From assembly GCF_001425045.1 (NCBI RefSeq), contig NZ_LMDJ01000023.1, positions 63,214 through 127,213 on the forward strand: a stretch of DNA of 64,000 nt. Direction: 5' to 3'. The notes below the pieces were generated by a model, which made no database searches, was not told the DNA's origin, and worked only from the letters and a program-made list of their open reading frames with translations. Shown here in pieces: positions 17,818 through 26,212 of this stretch. The DNA comes from Massilia sp. Root351 (GTDB lineage Bacteria; Pseudomonadota; Gammaproteobacteria; Burkholderiales; Burkholderiaceae_D). Positions within the stretch are counted from its first letter, which is position 1. Every line of letters begins with the position of its first letter. The translations under genes and the position numbers were made by a program.

Positions 17818-18798
17818 ATGGCAAAGGCAGTAAGGTTTTATTCCCCGGGCGGACCGGAAGTACTCAAGCTGGAACAGCTCGACGTGGGCGATCCCGGCCC
17901 CGGCCAGGTGCGGGTGCGCCACGTGGCGGTGGGCCTGAACTACGCGGACACCTACTTCCGCAACGGCACTTATCCGGTGCCGACGCCGAACGGCATCGGC
18001 GTGGAAGCGTCCGGCGTGGTGACGGCGCTGGGCGAGGGCGTTACCGGCCTGGCGCCGGGCGACCGCGTCACCTATACCGGTTTCCTGAATACGCTGGGCG
18101 CCTACTGCTCCGAGCGTGTCATCGCCGCCGCGCCGCTGATCAAGCTGCCCGACACCATTGCCTTTGAAACGGCGGCCGCCATGACCATGCGCGGCCTGAC
18201 CTCGGCCTACCTGATGCGCCGCATCTACGACTTCAAGCCTGGCCAAACCATCCTGCTGCACGCGGCGGCCGGCGGCGTGGGGCTGATCGTGGCGCAATGG
18301 GCCAGGCTGCTCGGCCTGAACGTGATCGGCACCGTGGGCAGCGCGGCCAAGGCTGAGATCGCGCGGGCCCACGGCTGCGCCCACAGCATCGACTACAGCC
18401 GCGAGGACGTGGCCGGCCGTGTGCGCGAGCTGACCAATGGCGAAGGGGTGCACGTGGTGTTCGACTCGGTCGGCAAGGACACCTTCATGGGTTCGGTGGA
18501 TTCGCTGCGCCGGCGCGGCCTGCTGGTGTGCGTCGGCACCGCTTCCGGCCCGGTGCCGCCGTTCGATCCCATCCTGCTGGCGCAAAAGGGTTCGCTGTTC
18601 GTCACGCGCCCGGCGCTGGCCGACTACATCGCCGATCCGCAGGAAAAGGCGGCGCTGGCCGCGGAGGTGTTCGGCCTGGTGGGAGAAGGAAAAATCCGCA
18701 TCGAGATCAACCAGCGCTATGCTCTGGAAGAGGCGGTGCAGGCGCACCGCGACCTGGAAGCGCGCAAGACCACGGGATCGTCCATCTTCCTCATCTAA
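17818..18798 (+). CDS. NADPH:quinone oxidoreductase (zeta-crystallin type)
   Basis: 326 residues of the zinc-free medium-chain dehydrogenase/reductase group, QOR type. Key features: GVEASGVVTALGEGVTGLAPGDRV in the catalytic domain, LLHAAAGGVGLIVAQWA (AAxGGVG nucleotide-binding motif) near 150-170, and the C-terminal QRYALEEAVQAHRDLEARKTTG. No zinc-ligand cysteines. AGAGGAGAG precedes the ATG. First gene of the second plus-strand operon, 10 bp before the TauD-like dioxygenase; it could reduce an enone or quinone intermediate of that pathway. Confidence 0.92.
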   Translation: MAKAVRFYSPGGPEVLKLEQLDVGDPGPGQVRVRHVAVGLNYADTYFRNGTYPVPTPNGIGVEASGVVTALGEGVTGLAPGDRVTYTGFLNTLGAYCSERVIAAAPLIKLPDTIAFETAAAMTMRGLTSAYLMRRIYDFKPGQTILLHAAAGGVGLIVAQWARLLGLNVIGTVGSAAKAEIARAHGCAHSIDYSREDVAGRVRELTNGEGVHVVFDSVGKDTFMGSVDSLRRRGLLVCVGTASGPVPPFDPILLAQKGSLFVTRPALADYIADPQEKAALAAEVFGLVGEGKIRIEINQRYALEEAVQAHRDLEARKTTGSSIFLI

Positions 18799-18807
18799 GG
18801 AGCTGCG

Positions 18808-19656
18808 ATGCAAGTTGAACAACTCACCTGCAGCATCGGCGCCGAACTGACCGGCGTGAGCCTGGTGGACGCGATCCACGACGACGGGCTGTTCGCCGAA
18901 ATCCGCAGCCAGCTGCTGCGCCACCGCGTGCTGTTCCTGCGCAAGCAGGACTTCACGCGCGCCGAACACGTGGCGTTCGCGCGCCGCTTCGGCGAGCTGG
19001 AGGACCACCCGGTGGCCGGCAGCGATCCGGAGCATCCGGGCCTGGTGCGCATCTACAAGTCGCCGCAGCAGCCTGCCGACCGCTATGAAAACGCCTGGCA
19101 TGCCGACGGCACCTGGCGCAACGCCCCGGCCTTCGGCGCCGTGCTGCGCTGTGTCGAGTGCCCGCCGGTGGGCGGCGACACCATGTGGGCCAACATGGTG
19201 CTGGCCTACGAGAGGCTGCCGCAGGACGTGAAGCTGAAGATCGAAGGCCTGCGCGCCCGCCACAGCATCGAGGCCAGCTTCGGCGCGGTGATGCCGATCG
19301 AGAAACGCCATGCACTGAAGGCGCAGTTCCCGGACGCCGAGCATCCGGTGGTGCGGATACACCCCGAGACGGGGGAAAAGATCCTGTTCGTGAATGCCTT
19401 CGCCACCCATATCAGCAACTACCATACCCCGGAGCGCGTGCGCTACGGCCAGGACGCCAGCCCGGGCGCCGCGCAGCTGCTCAATTACCTGATCAGCCAG
19501 GCCTGCATCCCCGAGTACCAGGTGCGCTGGCGCTGGCAGCCGGGCAGCGTGGCGATCTGGGACAACCGCTCGACCCAGCATTACGCGGTGATGGACTACC
19601 CGCCGTGCCACCGCAAGATGGAACGGGCGGGCATCATCGGCGACATCCCCTACTAA
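18808..19656 (+). CDS. TauD/TfdA-family Fe(II)/2-oxoglutarate dioxygenase
   Basis: 282 residues, usual family length. The facial triad is His98-x-Asp100 (AWHADGTW) and His258 (STQHYAVMDY); the 2-oxoglutarate-binding arginine lies in the HRKMERAGI segment after it. Family members hydroxylate taurine, 2,4-D, alkyl sulfates and related compounds. It is between the quinone oxidoreductase and BKACE genes. TauD-like proteins paired with beta-keto-acid cleavage enzymes suggest oxidative attack on a substituted short acid; the actual substrate is unknown. Confidence 0.9.
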   Translation: MQVEQLTCSIGAELTGVSLVDAIHDDGLFAEIRSQLLRHRVLFLRKQDFTRAEHVAFARRFGELEDHPVAGSDPEHPGLVRIYKSPQQPADRYENAWHADGTWRNAPAFGAVLRCVECPPVGGDTMWANMVLAYERLPQDVKLKIEGLRARHSIEASFGAVMPIEKRHALKAQFPDAEHPVVRIHPETGEKILFVNAFATHISNYHTPERVRYGQDASPGAAQLLNYLISQACIPEYQVRWRWQPGSVAIWDNRSTQHYAVMDYPPCHRKMERAGIIGDIPY

Positions 19657-19683
19657 ATACAGAAGAACAACCAGGAGCACAGC

Positions 19684-20736
19684 ATGCAATTTCTCGACGA
19701 TTCCCTGCACCCCGAGAACCAGGACAAAGTAGTCATCACCACCGCGCCATACGGCCCGGAATGGGCGCCGGAAGACTTCCCCGAAGACATCCCGGTGACG
19801 ATGGAAGAACAGGTCCAGAAGGCGGTGGACTGCTATAACGCCGGCGCCACCGTGCTGCACCTGCACGTGCGCGAACTGGACGGCAAGGGCAGCAAGCGCC
19901 TGTCCAAGTTCAATGAGCTCATCGCCGGCGTGCGCGCCCGCGTGCCCGATATGATTATCCAGGTGGGCGGTTCGATCTCCTTCGCGCCGGAGGACGACGG
20001 CCAGGCCGCCAAGTGGCTGAGCGACGACACCCGCCACATGCTGGCCGAGCTCGACCCGAAGCCGGACCAGGTGACGGTGGCCATCAACACCACCCAGATG
20101 AACATCATGGAGCTGCTGTATCCGGAGTACCTGGAAGGCACCTCGCTCGCTTCGCCGATGATGCACGCGGCCTACAGCGAAATGACGGTGCCGGCCGGAC
20201 CGGCCTGGGTGGCCGAGCACCTGAAGCGCCTGCAGGCATCCGGCATCCAGCCGCATTTCCAGCTGACCGGCATGCACGCGCTGGAAACGCTGGACCGCCT
20301 GGTGCGCAAGGGCGTCTACACCGGTCCGCTGAACCTGACCTGGATCGGCATCGGCGGCGGCTTCGACGGCCCCAATCCGTTCAACTTCATGGACTTCCTG
20401 CGCCGCGCGCCGGACGGCGCCTGCATCACGGCCGAATCCCTGCTGAAGAACGTACTGCCGTTTAACATGATGGCCATGGCCATGGGCTTCCACCCGCGTT
20501 GCGGCACCGAAGACACGCTGATCGGCCAGCACGGCCAGCGCATGACGTCGGTGCAGCAGATCGAGCAGTGCGTGCGCGTGGCGCATGAACTGGGGCGCGA
20601 GATCGCCTCCGGCAAGGAAGCGCGCGAGATCTACCGCATCGGCGTGCAGTACAAAGATGCGGAGGAAACCCTGCGCATGAACGGCATGGCCCCCAACCGG
20701 GCGCGCGGCCAGAAGAACGTGCCGCTGCGCACCTGA
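19684..20736 (+). CDS. BKACE family beta-keto acid cleavage enzyme (DUF849)
   Basis: 350 residues. BKACE enzymes condense a beta-keto acid with acetyl-CoA to give acetoacetate and a new CoA ester, using a metal held by a His-x-His pair; here His59 and His61 in TVLHLHVRELDGK. Other family blocks are QVGGSISFAPEDD, NTTQMNIMELLYPEYLEG, and the C-terminal GREIASGKEAREIYRIG. Upstream and downstream genes are a dioxygenase and an MFS carrier, so this is the committed step of an undefined catabolic route. Known substrates of the family include 3-keto-5-aminohexanoate and dehydrocarnitine; residue choice here does not allow assignment. Confidence 0.9.
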   Translation: MQFLDDSLHPENQDKVVITTAPYGPEWAPEDFPEDIPVTMEEQVQKAVDCYNAGATVLHLHVRELDGKGSKRLSKFNELIAGVRARVPDMIIQVGGSISFAPEDDGQAAKWLSDDTRHMLAELDPKPDQVTVAINTTQMNIMELLYPEYLEGTSLASPMMHAAYSEMTVPAGPAWVAEHLKRLQASGIQPHFQLTGMHALETLDRLVRKGVYTGPLNLTWIGIGGGFDGPNPFNFMDFLRRAPDGACITAESLLKNVLPFNMMAMAMGFHPRCGTEDTLIGQHGQRMTSVQQIEQCVRVAHELGREIASGKEAREIYRIGVQYKDAEETLRMNGMAPNRARGQKNVPLRT

Positions 20737-20747
20737 CTGGAACAGCC

Positions 20748-22022
20748 ATGGCCTACGCCTCTCCATTGCCCGATCTTCAGGCCGACCAAGCGGCACCGCT
20801 GCCGCGCGCTTTCGCCTGGACCGTGTTCGCGCTCACCTTCGGACTGCTGATTTCCGACTACATGTCGCGCCAGGTGCTCAACGCCGTGTTCCCGCTGCTG
20901 AAGCTGGAATGGCAGCTGAGCGACGCCCGCCTGGGACTGCTCAGCGGCATCGTCGCGCTGATGGTCGGCCTGCTGACATTCCCGCTGTCGCTGCTGGCCG
21001 ACCGCTGGGGCAGGGTCAAGAGCCTGGTGCTGATGGCGGCGCTGTGGAGCCTGGCCACGCTGGGCTGCGCGCTGGCGCGGGACTATCAGCAGATGTTCGT
21101 GGCGCGCTTCCTGGTCGGCGTGGGCGAGGCGGCATACGGCAGCGTCGGCATCGCCGTGGTGCTGTCGGTGTTCCCGCGCAATATGCGGGCCACGCTGTCG
21201 GGCGCCTTCATGGCCGGCGGCATGTTCGGCTCGGTACTGGGGATGGCGCTGGGCGGCGCCATCGCGGCCCAGGTAGGCTGGCGCTGGGCCTTTGCCGCCA
21301 TGGCGCTGTTCGGCCTGGTGCTGGCGGCCGTGTACCCGCTGGTGGTGCGGCCCGCGCGCATGGGGCGCGCCGGGGCGCGGGCGGCGGCCGCCGCCCGGCC
21401 GCCGCTGGCGCACCTGTTCCGGGGCCGCGCGCTGCGCGCCGCCTACGTCGGCAGCGGCCTGCAGCTGTTTGCCGGCGGCGCCTGCATCGTCTGGATGCCC
21501 AGTTTCCTGAACCGCTATTATGGGCTGGACGCCGGCCGGGCCGGCGCCGGCGCCGCCGTGCTGGTGCTGGCCGCCGGCGCCGGCATGATCCTGTGCGGCA
21601 TGCTGAGCGACCGCATGGCGCGTGTGCAGCCGGTGCGCAAGGTGTCGCTGGCGGCCGCCTACGGCCTGGCCTCGGCCGTGCTGCTGGGCAGCGGCTTGCT
21701 GCTGCCGCCCGGCGTGCTGCAACTGGCGCTGATCGGTTGCGGCATGTTCTTCGCGGCCGGCGCCTCCGGCCCGGCCGGCGCCATGGTGGCCAACCTGACC
21801 CCGGACTCGATGCACGGCACGGCCTTCGCCACCCTGACGCTGGCAAACAACCTGATAGGCCTGGCGCCGGGTCCCTTCATCACCGGCGCGCTGGCCGACC
21901 GCCTCGGCCTGGGCCACGCCTTCCTTGTGGCCCCGTTGGCCAGCCTGGCGGCGGCCTGTGTGTTCCTGCACGCGCGCCGCTTCTACGAAAGCGAAGCGAT
22001 AGCGCAGGGAGGTGCGGCATGA
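20748..22022 (+). CDS. Major facilitator superfamily transporter
   Basis: 424 residues with twelve predicted helices. The conserved loop 2-3 motif reads DRWGRVKSLVLMAALW and the helix 4 region carries RFLVGVGEAAYGSVG. The N-terminus lacks a leader. It is 11 bp after BKACE, and its stop overlaps the start of the next gene (ATGA), so it is translated with it. The resemblance to aromatic/organic-acid symporters is general; it probably imports the substrate of the surrounding catabolic genes. Confidence 0.9.
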   Translation: MAYASPLPDLQADQAAPLPRAFAWTVFALTFGLLISDYMSRQVLNAVFPLLKLEWQLSDARLGLLSGIVALMVGLLTFPLSLLADRWGRVKSLVLMAALWSLATLGCALARDYQQMFVARFLVGVGEAAYGSVGIAVVLSVFPRNMRATLSGAFMAGGMFGSVLGMALGGAIAAQVGWRWAFAAMALFGLVLAAVYPLVVRPARMGRAGARAAAAARPPLAHLFRGRALRAAYVGSGLQLFAGGACIVWMPSFLNRYYGLDAGRAGAGAAVLVLAAGAGMILCGMLSDRMARVQPVRKVSLAAAYGLASAVLLGSGLLLPPGVLQLALIGCGMFFAAGASGPAGAMVANLTPDSMHGTAFATLTLANNLIGLAPGPFITGALADRLGLGHAFLVAPLASLAAACVFLHARRFYESEAIAQGGAA

Positions 22023-22678
22023 CGCGGATATTGCGCATCGACGCCTGGTTCGATTTCATCTGCCCGTGGTGCCTGATCGGCAAGCGGCAGCTGGCCAGGG
22101 CACTGGAGATGCTGGCCGACGCTGCGCCGGAGGCGCAAGCGCAGGTGCACTGGCACGGCGTGCAGCTGCTGCCGCACATGCCGGCGCAAGGCGTGCCGTT
22201 CGCCGCGTTTTACCGGGACCGGCTGGGCAGCGCTGAAGCGGTGCGGGGGCGGCAGGCGCAGGTAATGCAGGCTGCCGGGCTAGCCGGCGTGCGGATCGAC
22301 TTCGCGCGCATCGCGCTGATGCCCAACACGGCCGACGCGCACCGCCTGTTCCAGCTGGCCTGCCGGGAAGGCTCGGCGGCGCAGGCCGAGATGCTGCTGG
22401 AGCGCCTGTATGCCGCGCATTTCGTGCTTGGCGAAAGCCTGTGCGACGGCGCCGGCCTGCTGGCGCACGCGGAAGCGGCAGGCCTGCCGGCGCGCGCCAT
22501 GCTGCCCGCCATACAGGGCGGCATGCGGCCGTTCCGCAACGAGCCCGGCTTCGGCCCGGCGCCGTCCGGCGTGCCGCACCTGGTGTTCGACCAGTGGCTG
22601 CAGGTGGGCGGCGCTCAGCCGGCTGAAGCGCTGCTGGCGGCCATGCAGATGGCGCTGCAGCGCGGCTGCGCGGCATGA
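22019..22678 (+). CDS. DsbA-family (FrnE-like) thiol oxidoreductase
   Basis: 219 residues, no leader, so cytoplasmic. The active site is C15-P-W-C18 in FDFICPWCLIGKRQL, typical for the FrnE/2-hydroxychromene-2-carboxylate isomerase-like branch of the DsbA fold. GVPHLVFDQWLQVGGAQ near the end contains the cis-Pro-type V/T-P-x-hydrophobic region. It overlaps both neighbours by 4 nt (ATGA), fixing it as part of one translation chain with the MFS and Rieske genes. The intact CxxC argues for a redox rather than glutathione-isomerase role; its partner is unknown. Confidence 0.87.
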   Translation: MTRILRIDAWFDFICPWCLIGKRQLARALEMLADAAPEAQAQVHWHGVQLLPHMPAQGVPFAAFYRDRLGSAEAVRGRQAQVMQAAGLAGVRIDFARIALMPNTADAHRLFQLACREGSAAQAEMLLERLYAAHFVLGESLCDGAGLLAHAEAAGLPARAMLPAIQGGMRPFRNEPGFGPAPSGVPHLVFDQWLQVGGAQPAEALLAAMQMALQRGCAA

Positions 22679-22998
22679 GCGGCGTGCGCGTGCTGCTGGA
22701 GCCGCCCATGCTGCCGCCTGCGGGCGGGCGCAAGGTGCTCTCGCTGCGGGGCCACAGCATTGCGCTGTTCGAGGCCGGCGGCAGCTACCGCGCCATCGCC
22801 GACAGCTGTCCGCACCAGGGCGCGTCCCTGGCCGGCGGCACGGTGCAGGACGGTGCCGTGCAGTGCCCGGCGCACGGCCTGCGCTTCGACCTGGCCACCG
22901 GTTGCCTGCGCAATGCGCCGGCGCTGCGGGTGGCCGTTTATCCCATAGAAACAGGCCCGGACGGCGTCCATCTGATCCTGCCGGACCAGGCCTGCTGA
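22675..22998 (+). CDS. Rieske-type [2Fe-2S] ferredoxin
   Basis: 107 residues, a stand-alone Rieske protein. Ligands are Cys45 and His47 (SCPHQGASL) and Cys64 and His67 (VQCPAHGLRFDLATG). No leader or membrane helix. The ATG overlaps the DsbA-like stop (ATGA). Such small proteins deliver electrons to ring- or side-chain-hydroxylating oxygenases, but no Rieske oxygenase alpha subunit is encoded nearby; the TauD-like enzyme does not need a ferredoxin, so its partner is either elsewhere or unconventional. Confidence 0.9.
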   Translation: MSGVRVLLEPPMLPPAGGRKVLSLRGHSIALFEAGGSYRAIADSCPHQGASLAGGTVQDGAVQCPAHGLRFDLATGCLRNAPALRVAVYPIETGPDGVHLILPDQAC

Positions 22999-23001
22999 AC
23001 C

Positions 23002-23023
23002 GCCGCGCCGGTCGCGGCGCGGC
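23002..23023 (+). terminator. Strong hairpin between Rieske and YeiH genes
   Basis: A 9-bp perfect stem (GCCGCGCCG / CGGCGCGGC) with a GTCG loop starts 3 bp after the Rieske stop. No T-run follows, so it may act as an mRNA-stability or rho-dependent element rather than an intrinsic terminator. Confidence 0.4.
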
Positions 23024-23037
23024 TACACGGAGCACCC

Positions 23038-24069
23038 ATGATGAACCAAACTTTGTCTCCCGCGTCCGCCAGCCTGGTCGCGCGCGGCATGGCGCACGCG
23101 CGCCATCTCGGCCCCGGCGTGCTGGTCAGCGCCATGGTGGCCGCCGCCGCAGCCTTCCTGTCCGGGCACTACGGCGCGCCGGTGATGCTGTTCGCGCTGC
23201 TGCTCGGCATGGCGCTCAATTTCCTCTCGGACGACGGCAAATGCAAGCCCGGCATCGAATTTAGCTCGCGCGAAGTGCTGCGCCTGGGCGTGGCCTTGCT
23301 TGGCCTGCGCCTGACGGTGGCGCAGATGGCCGCGCTGGGCTGGAAGCCGGTGGCCATGGTGGTGCTCATCGTGGTGGTGACCATCGCGCTGTCGGTGGCG
23401 GCGGCGCGGCTGCTGGGATTCAACAAGCTGTTCGGCCTGCTGACCGGCGGCGCCACCGCGATCTGCGGCGCGTCCGCCGCGCTGGCGCTGGCGGCGGCGC
23501 TGCCGGCGCATCCGCAGAAGGAGCGCGCCACGCTGTTTACGGTGATCGGGGTGTCGGCGCTGTCGACGCTGGCGATGATCGCCTACCCGATGATCGCGCG
23601 CGTGTTCGGCCTCGAGCCGCAGGCAGCGGGCATCTTCCTGGGCGGCACCATCCACGATGTGGCGCAGGTGGTAGGGGCCGGCTACAGCATGTCGCGCGAG
23701 ACCGGTGACGCGGCCACCGTGGTCAAGCTGATGCGGGTGGCCATGCTGCTGCCGGTGATCTTGTGCGCAGCCATGGTGGCGCGCGCCCAGGGCGCCCAGC
23801 CGGGGCAAGCCCGCCCGCCGCTGCTGCCGTGGTTTGCCGTGGGTTTTTTCGCGCTGGCGTGCCTCAATAGCACCGGCGTGGTGCCGCAGGCGGTGCAGCA
23901 GGCCGGCAACGATGCTTCGCGTTGGTGCCTGGTGATCGCCATTAGCGCGCTGGGCATGAAGACCCGCCTGAAGGAGCTGGCCGCGGTCGGCATCAAGCCG
24001 GTGGCGCTGATGGTGGGCGAAACCGTGTTCCTGGCCGCGCTGGTGCTGTTGCTGCTGCGCTGGATGTAA
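23038..24069 (+). CDS. YeiH-family putative sulfate exporter/transporter
   Basis: 343 residues with about ten transmembrane helices and the UPF0324/YeiH hallmarks: LLLGMALNFLSDDGKCKPGIEF, EVLRLGVALLGLRLT, LLTGGATAICGASAALALA, FLGGTIHDVAQVVGAGYSMS and KTRLKELAAVGIKPVALM near the end. The family is called putative sulfate exporters by homology. If the TauD-like enzyme releases sulfite or sulfate from a sulfonate, an anion exporter at the end of the same operon would fit, which is an inference. GGAGCACCC precedes the ATG. Convergent with the AraC gene. Confidence 0.9.
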   Translation: MMNQTLSPASASLVARGMAHARHLGPGVLVSAMVAAAAAFLSGHYGAPVMLFALLLGMALNFLSDDGKCKPGIEFSSREVLRLGVALLGLRLTVAQMAALGWKPVAMVVLIVVVTIALSVAAARLLGFNKLFGLLTGGATAICGASAALALAAALPAHPQKERATLFTVIGVSALSTLAMIAYPMIARVFGLEPQAAGIFLGGTIHDVAQVVGAGYSMSRETGDAATVVKLMRVAMLLPVILCAAMVARAQGAQPGQARPPLLPWFAVGFFALACLNSTGVVPQAVQQAGNDASRWCLVIAISALGMKTRLKELAAVGIKPVALMVGETVFLAALVLLLLRWM

Positions 24070-24075
24070 AGGCCC

Positions 24076-24098
24076 AGGCTGCCGCAGCCCGGCAGCCT
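24076..24098. terminator. Convergent hairpin between YeiH and AraC genes
   Basis: AGGCTGCCG and CGGCAGCCT form a 9-bp perfect stem around CAGCC. It lies between the YeiH stop and the AraC stop and includes two bases of the latter stop codon. It could end transcription from both sides, though there is no T-tract. Confidence 0.45.
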
Positions 24099-25110
24099 AG
24101 CCGCGGTAAGGCTTGCCGTTGGCCTGGCGCCAGGCCGCCGGCGTGGCGCCGAACTGGGCGGTGAACCAGCGCGTGAAGCTGCTGGCCACGGAGTAGCCGA
24201 GCAAGTCCGCAATGCGCGCCAGCGAGTATTGCGGACTTTGCATATAGCGCTGCGCCAGGTCGCGCCGCACGTCGTTGACCAGGTCCGAGAAGCTGATGCC
24301 TTCGTCTTCCAGGCGGCGCTGCAGCGTGCGCACGTTCATGCCCTGTGCCAGCGCAATCTGCTCGGCGGTGGCGCGTCCCATCGGCAGCAGCAGATAGACC
24401 GCCTTGCGCACTTCGAAGGTGAGCGAGGCGTCGCGCTCCTTTTGCAGGGTGTCGAGATAGCGGCGCGCCAGCTGCGCCATGGCAGGATCGGCCTTCGGGT
24501 TGGGCGCGGCCAGCGCCGCCGCCGGGCAGGCGATGCCGTTGAACTCGGCCCCGAACACCACGTCGCAGCCGAACAGCCGGCGGTGCAGCTGCAGGTCGGC
24601 CGGCGCGTCATGCATGAAGCTTACCGACACCGGGCGCCAGTGCTGCGCCAGCAGGTTCGCGCACAGGCGCGCCATCACGCCGATCGCCAGCTCGGTGGCC
24701 TGGCGGCGCGGCGCCGGCGAGCCGGTCACCACTTCTTCGCGGATCACCGCCAGCCCGCCGGTTTCCTCCACATAGATTGCCAGCGCCCGGTTCATCAGGT
24801 GGCGGTATTCGAGCAGCACCTGCAGCGCGTCGCGCAGCGTGGGCTGGTGCGTCAGCAGCAGGCTGACCGCACCCAGGTCGGACAGCTGGCGCGATTCGGC
24901 CATGCGCAGCCCGAAGGTCTGGCAGGAACTGGCTTCGGCGGCGTTCTCCAGCAGTTGCACGGCAGCGGCGGCGGGGATGGCGTGCTCGGAATCGAGCAGC
25001 ATGGATTTGCTCAAGCCGACGCGGACCAGCTCGGCTTGCGGATTGAGACCGAGGTGCTGGGCCACTTCCAGGAAATTGGTCAGGACGCCGGCGCGTACCA
25101 GGATAGCCAT
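24097..25110 (-). CDS. AraC-family regulator with arabinose-binding-like N-terminal domain
   Basis: 337 residues. The N-terminal 200 residues match the Arabinose_bd-type sensor of OruR/ArgR-like regulators (LVRAGVLTNFLEVAQHLGLNP start, AVQLLENAAEAS, QTFGLRMAESRQLSDLGAVSLLL). The C-terminus has the two AraC helix-turn-helix motifs (GMNVRTLQRRLEDEGISFSDLVNDVRR and ARIADLLGYSVASSFTRWFTAQFGATPAAWR; positions about 255-330). AAGGAG lies 7 nt before the ATG at 25110, which excludes the longer start at 25125. It is convergent to the BKACE operon and divergent from ThuA; which one it controls is not evident. Confidence 0.92.
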   Translation of the reverse strand: MAILVRAGVLTNFLEVAQHLGLNPQAELVRVGLSKSMLLDSEHAIPAAAAVQLLENAAEASSCQTFGLRMAESRQLSDLGAVSLLLTHQPTLRDALQVLLEYRHLMNRALAIYVEETGGLAVIREEVVTGSPAPRRQATELAIGVMARLCANLLAQHWRPVSVSFMHDAPADLQLHRRLFGCDVVFGAEFNGIACPAAALAAPNPKADPAMAQLARRYLDTLQKERDASLTFEVRKAVYLLLPMGRATAEQIALAQGMNVRTLQRRLEDEGISFSDLVNDVRRDLAQRYMQSPQYSLARIADLLGYSVASSFTRWFTAQFGATPAAWRQANGKPYRG

Positions 25111-25286
25111 GCGTTGCTCCTTCAAGGTCGGGTTGCTCGCTGCGCCGCAGCGCGCCCGCTATTGTAGGGTGCCCGCCGTGGGGTGGCAACCGCCGCGAGG
25201 GCCGGCGTGCATTCGGCAAATGGACGGTTGACAAGGCGCGGCCGCTCCGTTAGCGTCGGGAATCCACCACTTCCATTCCACATCCG

Positions 25287-26057
25287 ATGAAGCGACTTCT
25301 CACGGCCCTCCTGGCCGGCGGCAGCCTGGCGGCTGCGGCCTGCGCCCATGCCGAGCAGTTCAGTGTACTGGTGTTTTCCAAGACCGCCGCCTGGCACCAC
25401 GATTCCATCCCCGCCGGCGTGGCCGCTGTCCAGAACCTGGGCAAGCTGCACGACTTCAAGGTGTTCTGGACGGAAGACGCGAACCGCGTCTTTAACGACA
25501 AGGAGCTGGCCAAGTACCAGGCCGTCATGTTCCTGCTGACCACAGGCGACGTGCTGGACGACAAGCAGCAGGCCGCGTTCGAGCGCTATATCCAGGCCGG
25601 CGGCGGCTACGTGGGTGTACACAGCGCTGCGGATACGGAGCACGGCTGGCCGTGGTACACCAGGCTGGTGGGCCGCATGTTCCAGATGCATCCGGCGGTG
25701 CAGACCGCGGTGCTGAAAGTGGAGGACCGCAATTTCCCCGGCATGGAGCGCTTTGCCGCGCGTTCGCTCGCCACCGAAGAATGGTATGAATTCGGGCCGC
25801 CGCGCACCGAACAGCTCAGGTACCTGCTGACGGTCGATGAAGGCACGTACAAGCCGGAGGCCTCGTGGGGCGACCGGCACAGCAAGGGCATGGGCGGCTT
25901 CCACCCGGTCAGCTGGTACCAGAACTACGACCAGGGTCGCTCGTTCTACACCGCGCTCGGCCATCTGCCGGCCACCTATGGCGATCCGGTATTCCTGCAC
26001 CACCTGTACGGCGGAATCTACTGGGCAGCCACCGGCCGCAGCTTCAAGGCAGAGTAG
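25287..26057 (+). CDS. ThuA-like domain exported protein
   Basis: 256 residues with a Sec leader (LLAGGSLAAAACAHA, cleavage near 22). The ThuA/glutamine-amidotransferase-like fold is indicated by FSVLVFSKTAAWHHDSIPAG at the mature start, YQAVMFLLTTGDVLDDKQQAAFERYIQAGGGYVGVHSA and GRSFYTALGH near the end. ThuA-like proteins occur in trehalose and other carbohydrate utilisation and are thought to act on sugar metabolites; exported versions are common in plant-polymer degraders. Single gene divergent from the AraC regulator. Confidence 0.88.
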   Translation: MKRLLTALLAGGSLAAAACAHAEQFSVLVFSKTAAWHHDSIPAGVAAVQNLGKLHDFKVFWTEDANRVFNDKELAKYQAVMFLLTTGDVLDDKQQAAFERYIQAGGGYVGVHSAADTEHGWPWYTRLVGRMFQMHPAVQTAVLKVEDRNFPGMERFAARSLATEEWYEFGPPRTEQLRYLLTVDEGTYKPEASWGDRHSKGMGGFHPVSWYQNYDQGRSFYTALGHLPATYGDPVFLHHLYGGIYWAATGRSFKAE

Positions 26058-26066
26058 CCGCGCGGC

Positions 26067-26083
26067 TTGGCACGGATTCTGCA
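26067..26083 (+). promoter_or_regulatory. Candidate sigma-54 promoter before the GGDEF-EAL gene
   Basis: TTGGCACGGATTCTGCA has the obligatory GG (26069-26070) and GC (26081-26082) separated by exactly 10 bp and differs from the -24/-12 consensus at one position. A start near 26093 would give a 120-nt leader to the ATG at 26213. It lies just after the ThuA stop. No adjacent NtrC-type activator or upstream site was recognised. Confidence 0.45.
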
Positions 26084-26212
26084 TCCCGGGAGTACGCAAG
26101 AGGCAAAACGCACTGTTTACCGGCCCCGGCGCCTCAGCCTGGTGCGGGAAATCCTCGCTTCGGTGCAGGTGATCGGAGGTGCGGCCTTGCCCCCACTCCT
26201 TTCAGGGACATT

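Noticed and set aside
17764-20796. 1010-residue minus-strand ORF across the quinone oxidoreductase, TauD and BKACE genes
   Set aside because: Spans three well-recognised plus-strand genes and shows no family features.
26056-26067. 12-bp palindrome AGCCGCGCGGCT after the ThuA gene as a terminator
   Set aside because: No loop space and no T-run, so it cannot form a useful hairpin; overlaps the sigma-54 candidate instead.
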